Shown here: piece after piece, positions 7,774-14,904 of the stretch | How positions within the stretch are numbered: position 1 is the stretch's first letter | Layout: the number at the start of each line of letters is the position of its first letter | Source: JAWLFY01 sp964462125 | GTDB taxonomy: Bacteria > Planctomycetota > Planctomycetia > Pirellulales > Pirellulaceae | DNA: 18,159 bases | Direction of reading: 5' to 3' | Assembly (NCBI GenBank): GCA_964462125.1 | Contig: CAYWXT010000100.1 | Coordinates: forward strand, 1-18,159 | Notes under the pieces: model-generated | What the model saw: the letters and a program-made list of their open reading frames with translations, nothing else | Database searches by the model: none | What the model was told of the DNA's origin: nothing | Translations under genes and position numbers: made by a program

Positions 7774-7830
7774 CGCGAACTCCAGGCCCGCACGCGAACT
7801 CCAGGCCCGCACGCGAACTCCAGGCCCGCA
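7774..7830. repeat. Tandem repeat, 19-bp unit, three exact copies
   Basis: CGCGAACTCCAGGCCCGCA is present at 7774-7792, 7793-7811 and 7812-7830 with no mismatches, starting 16 bp after the preceding stop codon. The absence of spacers rules out a CRISPR array. Confidence 0.95.
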
Positions 7831-7950
7831 CGACGACGACAGCTTTTCAACCGGGCGATTACGGAACCAAGACTCCCTCCGCCATCGTCCAGAATTTGGT
7901 ACGTCTGGGGGGATTTTGTGCGCGCCAGCAGAGCTTGATACGCCGAGTAT

Positions 7951-7999
7951 ACTGGTGTCATTCGATGCACTGGTGTCATTCGATGCACCGGTGTCCTTG
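7951..7999. repeat. Tandem repeat, 18-bp unit, two exact copies plus a partial third
   Basis: ACTGGTGTCATTCGATGC at 7951-7968 and 7969-7986 is followed by a diverged partial copy, ACCGGTGTCCTTG, to 7999. Confidence 0.9.
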
Positions 8000-8068
8000 T
8001 CAAGTGGGTACATCCTCTTCAGCCCGCCGTTCTCACCCCAGAGATTCAATGTATTTTGGGCGTAGCGA

Positions 8069-9745
8069 ATGATGAACCGAATTCGACCGATGTCGATGCT
8101 CCCCCTATTCCTGGGGTGGCTTTGTGTTGTGGGGGGAATTTTCTCCACCGCTCGCGGCGAGGGGCCGAGCGTGCCGCCGCAGGTCGCGTTGATCGATGCT
8201 GCGATCGAGCAGGGGTGGGATGACTTTCGCATCCGTCCTGCGCCGGAGGCGGATGACATGGTCTGGTGTCGCCGTGTCTATCTTGACTTGATCGGCCGCA
8301 TACCGACCCTTGACGAACTGCAGTCGTTTGCTGGGAGTCGTTCGCCGAACAAGCGTGCGGAGCTGGTCGAGTCCTTGTTGCATGACGACCGCTATACCGA
8401 GGAGTACGCCAACCGTTGGGCGACGGTCTGGACGAACATCTTGATTGGGCGCAGCGGGGGGAACGACCGCCGCGACCTGACCAACCGCGACGGGATGATG
8501 AAGTACCTTCGCGACGCCTTTGCGAGGAATCAAACGTACGACCAAATGGTGTATGACCTGGTCGCCTCGAGCGGGGCGTCGAAACCGGGGGTGGAGGGTT
8601 TCAACGGCGCGGTCAATTTTTTGATTGGCAAGGTCAACGATGACGACGCCACGTTGGCGACCAGCAGTACCTCGCGGATTTTCTTGGGCCAACAGGTGCA
8701 ATGCACCCAGTGCCACAATCATCCGTTCAATCAGTGGAAGCAGCAGAAGTTTTGGGAGTTCAATTCCTTCTTCCGCCAAACCCGTGCCTTGCGCCGTTAC
8801 GCCTCGGGAACCAACGACATCGATCACGCGGAGTTGGTGGATGAAGACTTTGCGGGGGAGGCGAACGATCCGAGCGACGCATTGGTCTTCTATGAATTGC
8901 GAAATGGGCTCACGCGGGTGGCCTATCCGGTCTTCACCGACGGCACCGAGATTCCGGTCAGCGGCTACGTCAGCGACGTGAATCGTCGCCAGGAGTTGGC
9001 GCGGCTGATGCTGCAGAGCGAGTTCATGGACAAGATGATCGTCAATCGCCTTTGGTCGATCTTGTTGGGCTATGGCTTCACCAAACCGATCGACGACCTC
9101 GGCCCGCACAATCCAGCGATCCACCCGGAGTTGCTCGAGGAGCTTGGGGAGGAGTTTCGGCGGGCGAGCTACAACCTGAAGGACCTGCTGACCTGGATTG
9201 CCTTGAGTCGCCCCTATCAGCTGGCCGCGCGGATCGGGCCGAACAACGAGATCGACGACCCGGCGATCGGAGAGCCTCCCAAGTTCTCTCGCTTTTACTT
9301 GCGGCAGATGACCGCGGAGCAGTTGTACCAATCCTTGATCGCGGCGACGGGCGGAACGTCGTCGGGTAGTTATGAGGAGCAGGAGCGGCAGCGCCGTCGT
9401 TGGCTCGAACAGTTCGTCGTGGCCTTCGGGACCGACGAGGGGGACGAAGCGACGACCTTCAACGGTTCGATCCCCCAAGCGTTGATGCTTTTCAATGGTG
9501 ACTTGACCAAAAGCGCAGTCAGCCTGGAGCCGGGAGGGTTCTTGGATCGGATTGCCACCTCGGGTCGTTCGCCCCGGGAGCGGATCACGCGGATGTATCT
9601 GACCGGCTTGGCTCGGAAGCCGAGCAAGAAGGAGGTATCGGTCGCCGGGCAACTGCTCGTCGCCCGCGAAGGGGATGAAAAAGAAATGTTGCAAGACCTG
9701 TGGTGGGCCATCATCAACAGCAACGAATTCATCCTGCAACACTGA
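8069..9745 (+). CDS. Exported DUF1549/DUF1553 protein with CxxCH motif
   Basis: A 558-residue planctomycete-type protein with an N-terminal signal peptide (hydrophobic stretch about 9-25, cleavage near ARG-EG). The DUF1549 (PSCyt2) region spans roughly 37-235, with CRRVYLDLIGRIPTLDEL and the haem-binding-like CTQCH at 212-216, followed by NHPFNQWKQQKFWEF. The DUF1553 (PSD1) region covers roughly 315-555 and includes ELARLMLQSEFMDKMIVNRL and MTAEQLYQSLIAATGG. The biochemical role of the family is not established; a c-type cytochrome-like redox role has been proposed from CxxCH. It is followed after 48 bp by a DUF1501 gene, the standard pairing in planctomycetes, so the two products probably act together outside the cytoplasmic membrane. 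Start is ATG 8069, immediately followed by a second ATG at 8072; no strong Shine-Dalgarno. Confidence 0.9.
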   Translation: MMNRIRPMSMLPLFLGWLCVVGGIFSTARGEGPSVPPQVALIDAAIEQGWDDFRIRPAPEADDMVWCRRVYLDLIGRIPTLDELQSFAGSRSPNKRAELVESLLHDDRYTEEYANRWATVWTNILIGRSGGNDRRDLTNRDGMMKYLRDAFARNQTYDQMVYDLVASSGASKPGVEGFNGAVNFLIGKVNDDDATLATSSTSRIFLGQQVQCTQCHNHPFNQWKQQKFWEFNSFFRQTRALRRYASGTNDIDHAELVDEDFAGEANDPSDALVFYELRNGLTRVAYPVFTDGTEIPVSGYVSDVNRRQELARLMLQSEFMDKMIVNRLWSILLGYGFTKPIDDLGPHNPAIHPELLEELGEEFRRASYNLKDLLTWIALSRPYQLAARIGPNNEIDDPAIGEPPKFSRFYLRQMTAEQLYQSLIAATGGTSSGSYEEQERQRRRWLEQFVVAFGTDEGDEATTFNGSIPQALMLFNGDLTKSAVSLEPGGFLDRIATSGRSPRERITRMYLTGLARKPSKKEVSVAGQLLVAREGDEKEMLQDLWWAIINSNEFILQH

Positions 9746-9793
9746 CCGCCGTCCAAGCCTCGTCCGACCCCATTTTCTTTTAGCAGGCAACTC

Positions 9794-11080
9794 ATGAACA
9801 CTCGCATCCAGCTCCCATGGCGGACCCCGAACGGGATGACGCGGCGGCATTTCGTCAGCCATCTCGCCGGTTCCTCGGCCATGGTCGGGACGTCGCTGGC
9901 CCTCGGCAACTCGATCGTTGCGCACGCCGAGGAACTGCGCGCGAACCGCAAGTCGGCGATTCTGTTGTGGATGGGAGGTGGGCCGTCCACGATCGATATG
10001 TGGGACATGAAACCGGGAGCCCCGACTGGCGGACCGTTTCGTCCAATCAGTACCAGCGGCGAGATGCAGATCAGCGAGCATCTGCCGCAGGTGGCGCAGC
10101 AGATGAAGCATCTGTCGGTGGTGCGGAGCATGTCGACGCGGGAAGCGGATCACAGCCGTGGCCGGTATTACATGAAAACCGGCTTCACGCCGAACCCGAA
10201 TATCGAGCATCCCAGTTATGGTTCGGTGCTCGCGCACGAACTGTTGCCCCAGCGCCCCGAATTGGAGATCCCGCCGTTTGTTTCCGTTGGCGGAGCGGAC
10301 AGTGGACCTGGATTCCTCGGTATGGCCTGGGCTCCCTTCTCGGTCACCAGCAGTGGGCGGATCCGCAACTTGGAAATGAAGATCGACGATCGTCGGCTCG
10401 GTCAGCGAATGGCCGCGCTCGATATGATCGAATCCCGATTTTCCACCCGCACCGGCGGGTTGCCAGCCGCTGAGCACGCCAAGGTCCTTGGCAAGACACT
10501 GGACCTGATGACCAGCGACCAGATGGCGGCGTTCGAGGTGGACCAGGAGCCGGAGGCGGTTCAAGAACGCTATGGCACCGACCGCTTCGGGCAAGGCTGT
10601 CTGTTGGCCCGGCGGTTGGTCGAAGCGGGGGTCCCGTTCGTCGAGGTCGATCTGGGGGGTTGGGACAATCACCAAGATGTCCACACCACCCTTCGCGACC
10701 AGCGGCTACCGGTGCTCGACCAAGCGATGAGCGCCTTGGTCGAGGATCTGGCGCAGCGGGAGATGCTCGCCGACACCTCGGTGATTTGGATGGGGGAGTT
10801 TGGGCGGACCCCGCGGATCAATCAGAATGCCGGACGCGATCACTACGCGCGGGCTTGGTCATGCGTCGTCGGTGGCGGAGGACTGAAAGGAGGGTTGGCC
10901 GTGGGAGAAACCAGCCGTGACGGTAGCACGGTTGAAAGCGAGCCGTACAGCAGCGAGGACCTGATGGCCACCGTCTGCAGCGGACTGGGCATTTCATTGG
11001 AAACCACCTACACCAGCAAGAATGGTCGACCGATGAAAATTGCCGGTGGCGGGAAGGTGATTCGCGAACTCATCGCGTAA
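9794..11080 (+). CDS. DUF1501 protein, Tat-exported, alkaline-phosphatase-like fold
   Basis: A 428-residue member of DUF1501, a family in the alkaline phosphatase/sulfatase-like metalloenzyme superfamily. The N-terminus has a twin-arginine motif, TRRHFV (R17-R18), a weakly hydrophobic stretch and AHA near 46-48, suggesting folded export by Tat. Likely metal or active-site motifs are LLWMGGGPSTIDMWD (about 57-71), GGWDNH (W290, D291, H293), GEFGRTP (334-340) and GRDH (347-350). A hydrolytic role, for example on sulfate or phosphate esters of polysaccharides, is suggested only by the fold. AGG lies a few bases before ATG 9794. It is the second gene of an operon with the DUF1549/DUF1553 gene; export of both supports a shared periplasmic job. 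Confidence 0.9.
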   Translation: MNTRIQLPWRTPNGMTRRHFVSHLAGSSAMVGTSLALGNSIVAHAEELRANRKSAILLWMGGGPSTIDMWDMKPGAPTGGPFRPISTSGEMQISEHLPQVAQQMKHLSVVRSMSTREADHSRGRYYMKTGFTPNPNIEHPSYGSVLAHELLPQRPELEIPPFVSVGGADSGPGFLGMAWAPFSVTSSGRIRNLEMKIDDRRLGQRMAALDMIESRFSTRTGGLPAAEHAKVLGKTLDLMTSDQMAAFEVDQEPEAVQERYGTDRFGQGCLLARRLVEAGVPFVEVDLGGWDNHQDVHTTLRDQRLPVLDQAMSALVEDLAQREMLADTSVIWMGEFGRTPRINQNAGRDHYARAWSCVVGGGGLKGGLAVGETSRDGSTVESEPYSSEDLMATVCSGLGISLETTYTSKNGRPMKIAGGGKVIRELIA

Positions 11081-11146
11081 CCGGAGTGCGGTGGGAAATC
11101 CGCTGACGATGGCTCGGCAGCGGGTGATCCACGCGTGGAGGCGGCT

Positions 11147-11152
11147 TACAAT
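11147..11152 (+). promoter_or_regulatory. Candidate -10 box TACAAT upstream of the ECF sigma gene
   Basis: GGCTTACAATGG lies 70 bp before the sigma factor start in the 141-bp gap after the DUF1501 gene. There is no clear TTGACA-like -35 element. ECF-type promoters differ from this, so if real it would be a housekeeping promoter. Confidence 0.3.
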
Positions 11153-11221
11153 GGAAGGGCGGCCGTCATCTGTTGACCGCCGGCAATCATAAGTGAGGGA
11201 TCTATCACCGAGCCAGGAACG

Positions 11222-11779
11222 ATGTCGTCAGAAATCGATGCTGCCGGTCAAACCGGTTCTGCCGCATTAGGGCCGGCGGAATTGATCGATCGGCACCAGC
11301 GTGGGGTGTGGCGATATCTCCGGATGCTCGGATGTGATTCTGCTACGGCGGACGATTTGACGCAGGAAACCTTCTTGCGGGTACTCCGGCGGTCCGACTT
11401 CGTTCAACATAATGACACCGCAACCGCCGGCTATTTACGGCGCACGGCCTACCACCTGCTCATCTCCCGGCACCGGAAGATGAGCCGCGTGTGCACCGTC
11501 TCCGAGCCAGGCGTTTTGGACGAGATCTGGAACCGCTGGGCGGGGAAGGATCTGGCGGGCGATGTTACCATCGACGCCCTGCGGTCCTGTATGAGCCAGT
11601 TAACCGACCGCGCGCAATTGGCCTTGAGGATGCGCTTCGCAGAGAACGCGAGCCGTACAGAGATCGGCGAGGCGCTCGGAATTACCGACCATGGGGCAAG
11701 GAACCTGATGCAACGGGCGAAACATCAGCTTCGCCAATGCATCGAACAACGGCTGAAACAAGCCGTCGTATCGAAATGA
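11222..11779 (+). CDS. ECF-type RNA polymerase sigma factor
   Basis: A 185-residue sigma-70 family protein with only regions 2 and 4, the hallmark of extracytoplasmic-function sigma factors. Region 2 spans about 18-95, with LIDRHQRGVWRYLRML and the region 2.2-like DDLTQETFLRVLRR; region 4 spans about 120-178, with LTDRAQLALRMRF and the helix-turn-helix TEIGEALGITDHGARNLMQR. It redirects RNA polymerase to a regulon that cannot be seen here. An AGGA sits very close to the ATG. The stop codon overlaps the start of the next gene by 4 bp (ATGA), the usual arrangement of a sigma factor and its cognate anti-sigma factor. Neighbouring DUF1549 and DUF1501 genes are possible targets, by position only. 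Confidence 0.95.
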   Translation: MSSEIDAAGQTGSAALGPAELIDRHQRGVWRYLRMLGCDSATADDLTQETFLRVLRRSDFVQHNDTATAGYLRRTAYHLLISRHRKMSRVCTVSEPGVLDEIWNRWAGKDLAGDVTIDALRSCMSQLTDRAQLALRMRFAENASRTEIGEALGITDHGARNLMQRAKHQLRQCIEQRLKQAVVSK

Positions 11780-13992
11780 ACGTGCCACGCAAACCAAACG
11801 CAAATCATCATCGTCCCGGCGAGCACTCCAGCTCGGACCGGCTCCGTGTGCCGGAGAACGACCCGTCGCGGAGCGAAATGCAGCGACTGGCCGAGGAGCG
11901 CGCATTGGACGCACTGCTCGACGAAGCATTGGGCGGGGCGGGCCCACCCGATTTGTCGGAAATGATTCTTAACCGGTTGACCGAGCGTTCCGAAACGGAG
12001 CCGCTTTCCGAAGTCAATCCCGGGTCAGTCGATGGTAGGCGCGAGTCAGTCGATGGTAGGCGCGAGTCAGTCGATGGTAGGCCCGGGGACCGCAACGGCA
12101 GCCCGCTTGCTCCCCTGGCCAGCAACACGTTGTTGCTGGGCAATGCCGAAGCAACTCGAACGCTCCCGCCAACCCCCTCTGCCCACGCGGCCCCCTCTGC
12201 CGCGCCGGTCTCGCCCGCCGGGTCCGTCTCGCCCGCCGGGTCGCCGACGGGTTCGAGTTCGTATCTGTCGCGCCGCGAGGTGGTCCTGGTGGTGACCCTC
12301 GTCGCCACCGTTGCCGCCGCCTGGATGTTGCTTGTGCATTGGCGGTCGCCCGAACAGACGATCGAGGCGCCTCGGGTGGCAGAGTCCGAAGAGGGTGTGG
12401 AGACTCCGCCACAGCGTCCGATCAACGAGTTTGCCGATCGGCCGAGTGCGAGCGACGGTGAGCAGCTTGAGTTGGAAGGGAACGCCCCGCCCCGCCGCGG
12501 GATTCCTTTGGTCCTTGCGCCGGAGTCCGATGGTCTACCGTTGCCGGACTCCGTGGTGGTCCATCGGCCGGGCGACTTGAGTCGGTCGCCGGTGGCGCCA
12601 TCGATTCGGTTTGTCTCACGCGGGGTGGAATCGGAACTTCACGAATACTGGGCGTCGATCGGCGTCTCCCCCTCGGCCGAACGTGGCCCGGAAGCCGTGT
12701 CGGATCGCTTGCGCGGGCGGCTTGGTGTCGAGGTTTCGGCGTCTGTGGTCGATGATGTGGAGCGGGTGCATCGCGAGATTGCAGGGACCGACAACGCCGA
12801 GCAAATCGCCATCGCCTGGCTCGATCACATCACCGATGGCGGACTCTCCCGATTGGCTCCGGAGGGTCGGCAGGGCCTGGTCGCCGAATTGACGGAGTGT
12901 TTCCAGGGTCAGCGGCGGTTGGACGAGACCTTGAGCCGTTGGCTCGGAACCGACGCCGGGTTAGCACGAGACTGGTATGCCGCCCTCGCGGCGGGCGGAC
13001 GACCGGCAATGTTGCGCCGGCTCGCGGCGCTGACCATGGACGTCGACCTACGCTGCACCCGCTGCCACGATTCATTCGTGGAGGGGAACGGTCGCCAACG
13101 AGACTACTGGGCGTTCGCCTCACTGCTGAGCCGCGACCTTCAACGGAAAAACGGGGGGCCGTACGTCGTGGGCGATGGCACCGGGGAAGGTCAGGATGTC
13201 TTTTACGATCTGTTGGATGGTCGGCGGCGGTTTGCGGAACCGGAGATTCCAGCACATTGGCTGGCGACGACGGAGGATCGTCCGGCCAGCCTGGTGCAGT
13301 GGGCGTCCACGTTGAAGGGCCGAGAAGAATTGGCGCGGGGGGTGGTCAATTCGCTGTGGAGCTTGGTTCATGGTCGTCCCCTGGGCGGCAGTGCAATCGA
13401 CACCGTCACCGCGCCGCGCGACGCGTCGTTGGACGCCTTGGAACGCCGCCTTGTCGATGACTTGCTTGCCAGTGGCTTCGACATTGGGCGGACGTTGGCG
13501 TTGATCATCGATTCACCGGCGACGTCTCGGTCGATTCCCGCGGAGGTCGAGGAAGCCCCGCTGCTTGCGGCGTCATTGCCGATTCGACAAAGCGTCGGAG
13601 CCTTCGCCGCCTCGCTCCCACAGCGATCCCAGCTTCGCGCGGCGAAGCGGCTTGATGTTGCCCTCCGCTCGATCGGTGGGAAGCTCGATTCGCTCCCGGA
13701 GGGCTCCGCATTGATGGCCCAGATTCGGGCGCAGGCGAACTCCGACCGGCAAGAACGTCGGCGTTCGAGTCCCCCCGATGCGCCGGTCGATTATCCGACA
13801 CGGGCAGATGCCTTTCCCGTTCATTGGCTGGTGTCGCTTGACGATCGGGAGGAACAGATCGCCCACTTGGCCTACCTCGCGGGCCGCAGTGAAGTCCCCG
13901 ATTCGGTACAGGAGGCTGTCGAGTTGATGGAGGAAGCGGGGCTTTACGAAGAGCTGTTGCTGCATCGGGCATGGTGGTTGCTGAAACCGTGA
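11776..13992 (+). CDS. Putative membrane anti-sigma factor with exported DUF1549/DUF1553-like CxxCH domain
   Basis: 738 residues in three parts. Cytoplasmic part 1-165: polar, with ALDALLDEALGGAGPPDLSE, a segment type common at the N-terminus of planctomycete ECF-linked proteins, then a variable linker of tandem repeats. One TM helix at about 169-190 (VVLVVTLVATVAAAWMLLV). Exported part 190-738: a shortened DUF1549/DUF1553 module, with CTRCH at 427-431 followed by RQRDYWAFASLLSRDLQR, then REELARGVVNSLWSLVHG and a C-terminal repeat-like helical region. These match in order the motifs of the exported protein encoded at 8069-9745. ATG 11776 lies in the sigma factor stop, so I reject longer starts reaching back to 11491. 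Anti-sigma activity is inferred from overlap and topology; no zinc-type ASD motif (HxxxCxxC) is present. Confidence 0.8.
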   Translation: MNVPRKPNANHHRPGEHSSSDRLRVPENDPSRSEMQRLAEERALDALLDEALGGAGPPDLSEMILNRLTERSETEPLSEVNPGSVDGRRESVDGRRESVDGRPGDRNGSPLAPLASNTLLLGNAEATRTLPPTPSAHAAPSAAPVSPAGSVSPAGSPTGSSSYLSRREVVLVVTLVATVAAAWMLLVHWRSPEQTIEAPRVAESEEGVETPPQRPINEFADRPSASDGEQLELEGNAPPRRGIPLVLAPESDGLPLPDSVVVHRPGDLSRSPVAPSIRFVSRGVESELHEYWASIGVSPSAERGPEAVSDRLRGRLGVEVSASVVDDVERVHREIAGTDNAEQIAIAWLDHITDGGLSRLAPEGRQGLVAELTECFQGQRRLDETLSRWLGTDAGLARDWYAALAAGGRPAMLRRLAALTMDVDLRCTRCHDSFVEGNGRQRDYWAFASLLSRDLQRKNGGPYVVGDGTGEGQDVFYDLLDGRRRFAEPEIPAHWLATTEDRPASLVQWASTLKGREELARGVVNSLWSLVHGRPLGGSAIDTVTAPRDASLDALERRLVDDLLASGFDIGRTLALIIDSPATSRSIPAEVEEAPLLAASLPIRQSVGAFAASLPQRSQLRAAKRLDVALRSIGGKLDSLPEGSALMAQIRAQANSDRQERRRSSPPDAPVDYPTRADAFPVHWLVSLDDREEQIAHLAYLAGRSEVPDSVQEAVELMEEAGLYEELLLHRAWWLLKP
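12025..12082. repeat. In-frame tandem repeat, 21-bp unit, nearly three copies
   Basis: Units begin TCAGTCGATGGTAGGC at 12025, 12046 and 12067; the first two are identical over 21 bp. They encode SVDGRRE twice and SVDGRPG once (residues 84-104) in the cytoplasmic linker of the putative anti-sigma factor. Confidence 0.95.
12208..12243. repeat. In-frame tandem repeat, 18-bp unit, two copies
   Basis: GTCTCGCCCGCCGGGTCC (12208-12225) is repeated with one final-base change (12226-12243), encoding VSPAGS then VSPAGS just before the TM helix. Confidence 0.9.
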
Positions 13993-14023
13993 ACCGGGTG
14001 TACACGCACTGGGGGTTCTCCGC

Positions 14024-14029
14024 TATCAT
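14024..14029 (+). promoter_or_regulatory. Candidate -10 box TATCAT upstream of the GYF_2 gene
   Basis: CGCTATCATGG lies 46 bp before ATG 14075 in the 82-bp gap. No good -35 hexamer; similar in context to the TACAAT boxes elsewhere in the window. Confidence 0.25.
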
Positions 14030-14074
14030 GGGGCCTCTGGAGTCCTCCGCGAGCGAGCACAGGTTCGAAATACG

Positions 14075-14860
14075 ATGGGTGTTCGGTTTGCTTGTCACGC
14101 CTGCGGCAAGCCTCTTCACGTCAAAGACGAACTGGCCGGAAAACGGGGGATCTGCCCGAGTTGCCAGGCCCGTATATGGATCCCCCACGACGACGCCGAG
14201 ACGTCGAGCCGGTCGCGGGAGCAATCGCCGGCGGCTGCCCAGGCCGCAAGGTCCCCGGAGGCCGAGCGTTCGCCTGAGGCAACACGTTCGCCCGAGGGTG
14301 GCGCGAGGCGTCAGGTCGCGTCCGAGCAGGACGAATCGGCCAAGCCGGCCGCGATGCAGGGGATATTGGAGAGCGAGCCGGAGGCGGTCTGGTACGTGCG
14401 TCCTCCCAGCGGTGGGCAATATGGTCCGGCCAGCTCGGAGCTGCTCGGTCAGTGGATTGAGGAGCAGCGGGTAGCGGCGGCGGCCCTTTTGTGGCGCGAA
14501 GGGTGGCCCCAATGGCGGGTCGCTCGTGATGCGTTACCCGAGTTCGCTGACCGGTTGCCTGCCGGGGAGGACGAAGGGGAGTCGGCCGTTGGTCGCGTTG
14601 CAGAGCCCTCGGCGGAGGGCGTGACCTCAACGGGCAGCGAGGAGTCGGGGCAGCACGGGCGGGCGGCTCAACGCGGTCAGACGGATGATCAAACGGGGGC
14701 TCGGTTGAAGGGACGTTGGGATCTCGGCGCGACCCGACGAGTCCGTCTTACCCGGCGGATGGTGACGGTGGCAGTGCTGTTGGCGGTAAGCGTCCTGCTC
14801 GTCGGGCTGCTCGTCTTCGTCGCACTCCAACAAACGGTGGCACCCGATACAATACAGTGA
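14075..14860 (+). CDS. Zinc-ribbon / GYF_2 domain membrane protein
   Basis: 261 residues. The N-terminal zinc ribbon has C7xxC10 and C27xxC30 (FACHACGK ... GICPSC), a type that opens many planctomycete proteins. A low-complexity linker follows, with RSPEAE, RSPEAT and RSPEGG (59-76). A GYF_2 domain lies at about 105-155 (VWYVRPPSGGQYGP, then a helix and ALLWREGWPQWR); this fold usually binds proline-rich peptides. A charged linker leads to one TM helix near 230-251 and a short tail. The topology suggests a tail-anchored protein with its binding domains in the cytoplasm. Its partner is unknown; proline-rich segments of nearby proteins, such as the linker of the putative anti-sigma factor, are conceivable targets, but that is speculation. 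The stop overlaps an alternative start of the next gene (TGATG). Confidence 0.8.
   Translation: MGVRFACHACGKPLHVKDELAGKRGICPSCQARIWIPHDDAETSSRSREQSPAAAQAARSPEAERSPEATRSPEGGARRQVASEQDESAKPAAMQGILESEPEAVWYVRPPSGGQYGPASSELLGQWIEEQRVAAAALLWREGWPQWRVARDALPEFADRLPAGEDEGESAVGRVAEPSAEGVTSTGSEESGQHGRAAQRGQTDDQTGARLKGRWDLGATRRVRLTRRMVTVAVLLAVSVLLVGLLVFVALQQTVAPDTIQ
14249..14302. repeat. Degenerate in-frame repeat, 18-bp unit, three copies
   Basis: Three diverged 18-bp units at 14249-14266, 14267-14284 and 14285-14302 encode RSPEAE, RSPEAT and RSPEGG. They look like an older version of the exact repeats elsewhere in the window. Confidence 0.7.
14848..14853 (+). promoter_or_regulatory. Candidate -10 box TACAAT at the end of the GYF_2 gene
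   Basis: GATACAATACAG lies inside the last codons of the GYF_2 gene, 52 bp before ATG 14905, sharing TACAATACAG with 1676-1685. It would give the next gene its own transcript. No -35 element is evident. Confidence 0.3.
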
Positions 14861-14892
14861 TGGTGCGCATGAAAACCCAGACTCAGTCTTGT

Positions 14893-14896
14893 GGAG
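14893..14896 (+). promoter_or_regulatory. Ribosome binding site favouring the start at 14905
   Basis: GGAG lies eight bases before ATG 14905. Alternative starts at 14860 and 14869 have no such site. Confidence 0.5.
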
Positions 14897-14904
14897 TGAA
14901 TTCG

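Larger units (their letters stand above)
7759..8068. other. Repeat-bearing intergenic region before the DUF1549 gene
   Basis: 310 bp without a convincing gene. It contains two separate tandem arrays (7774-7830 and 7951-7999). Minus-strand open frames crossing it are products of the repeats and continue into the antisense of the DUF1549 gene. No clear promoter is visible; a TATACT at 7948-7953 has no partner at normal spacing. Confidence 0.6.

Noticed and set aside
7774..7999. Possible CRISPR-like array
   Set aside because: The copies are directly adjacent without spacers, the two arrays have unrelated units, and no cas genes are present.
7747..8259. A 170-codon minus-strand frame through the intergenic repeats
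   Set aside because: Much of it is translated tandem repeat plus antisense of the DUF1549 signal-peptide region; no supporting start site or motif.
8105..10684. An 859-codon open frame on the minus strand across the DUF1549 and DUF1501 genes
   Set aside because: It lies antisense to two well-recognised genes and spans the gap between them; its length comes from high GC at third codon positions. The product has no recognisable motif.
11491..11775. Upstream extension of the putative anti-sigma gene into the sigma factor gene
   Set aside because: It would overlap most of the sigma factor in another frame; ATG 11776 with the 4-bp overlap is the natural start.
14060..14074. GGTTCGAA resembling a tRNA T-loop
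   Set aside because: No paired acceptor, anticodon or D arms around it; chance match before the GYF_2 start.
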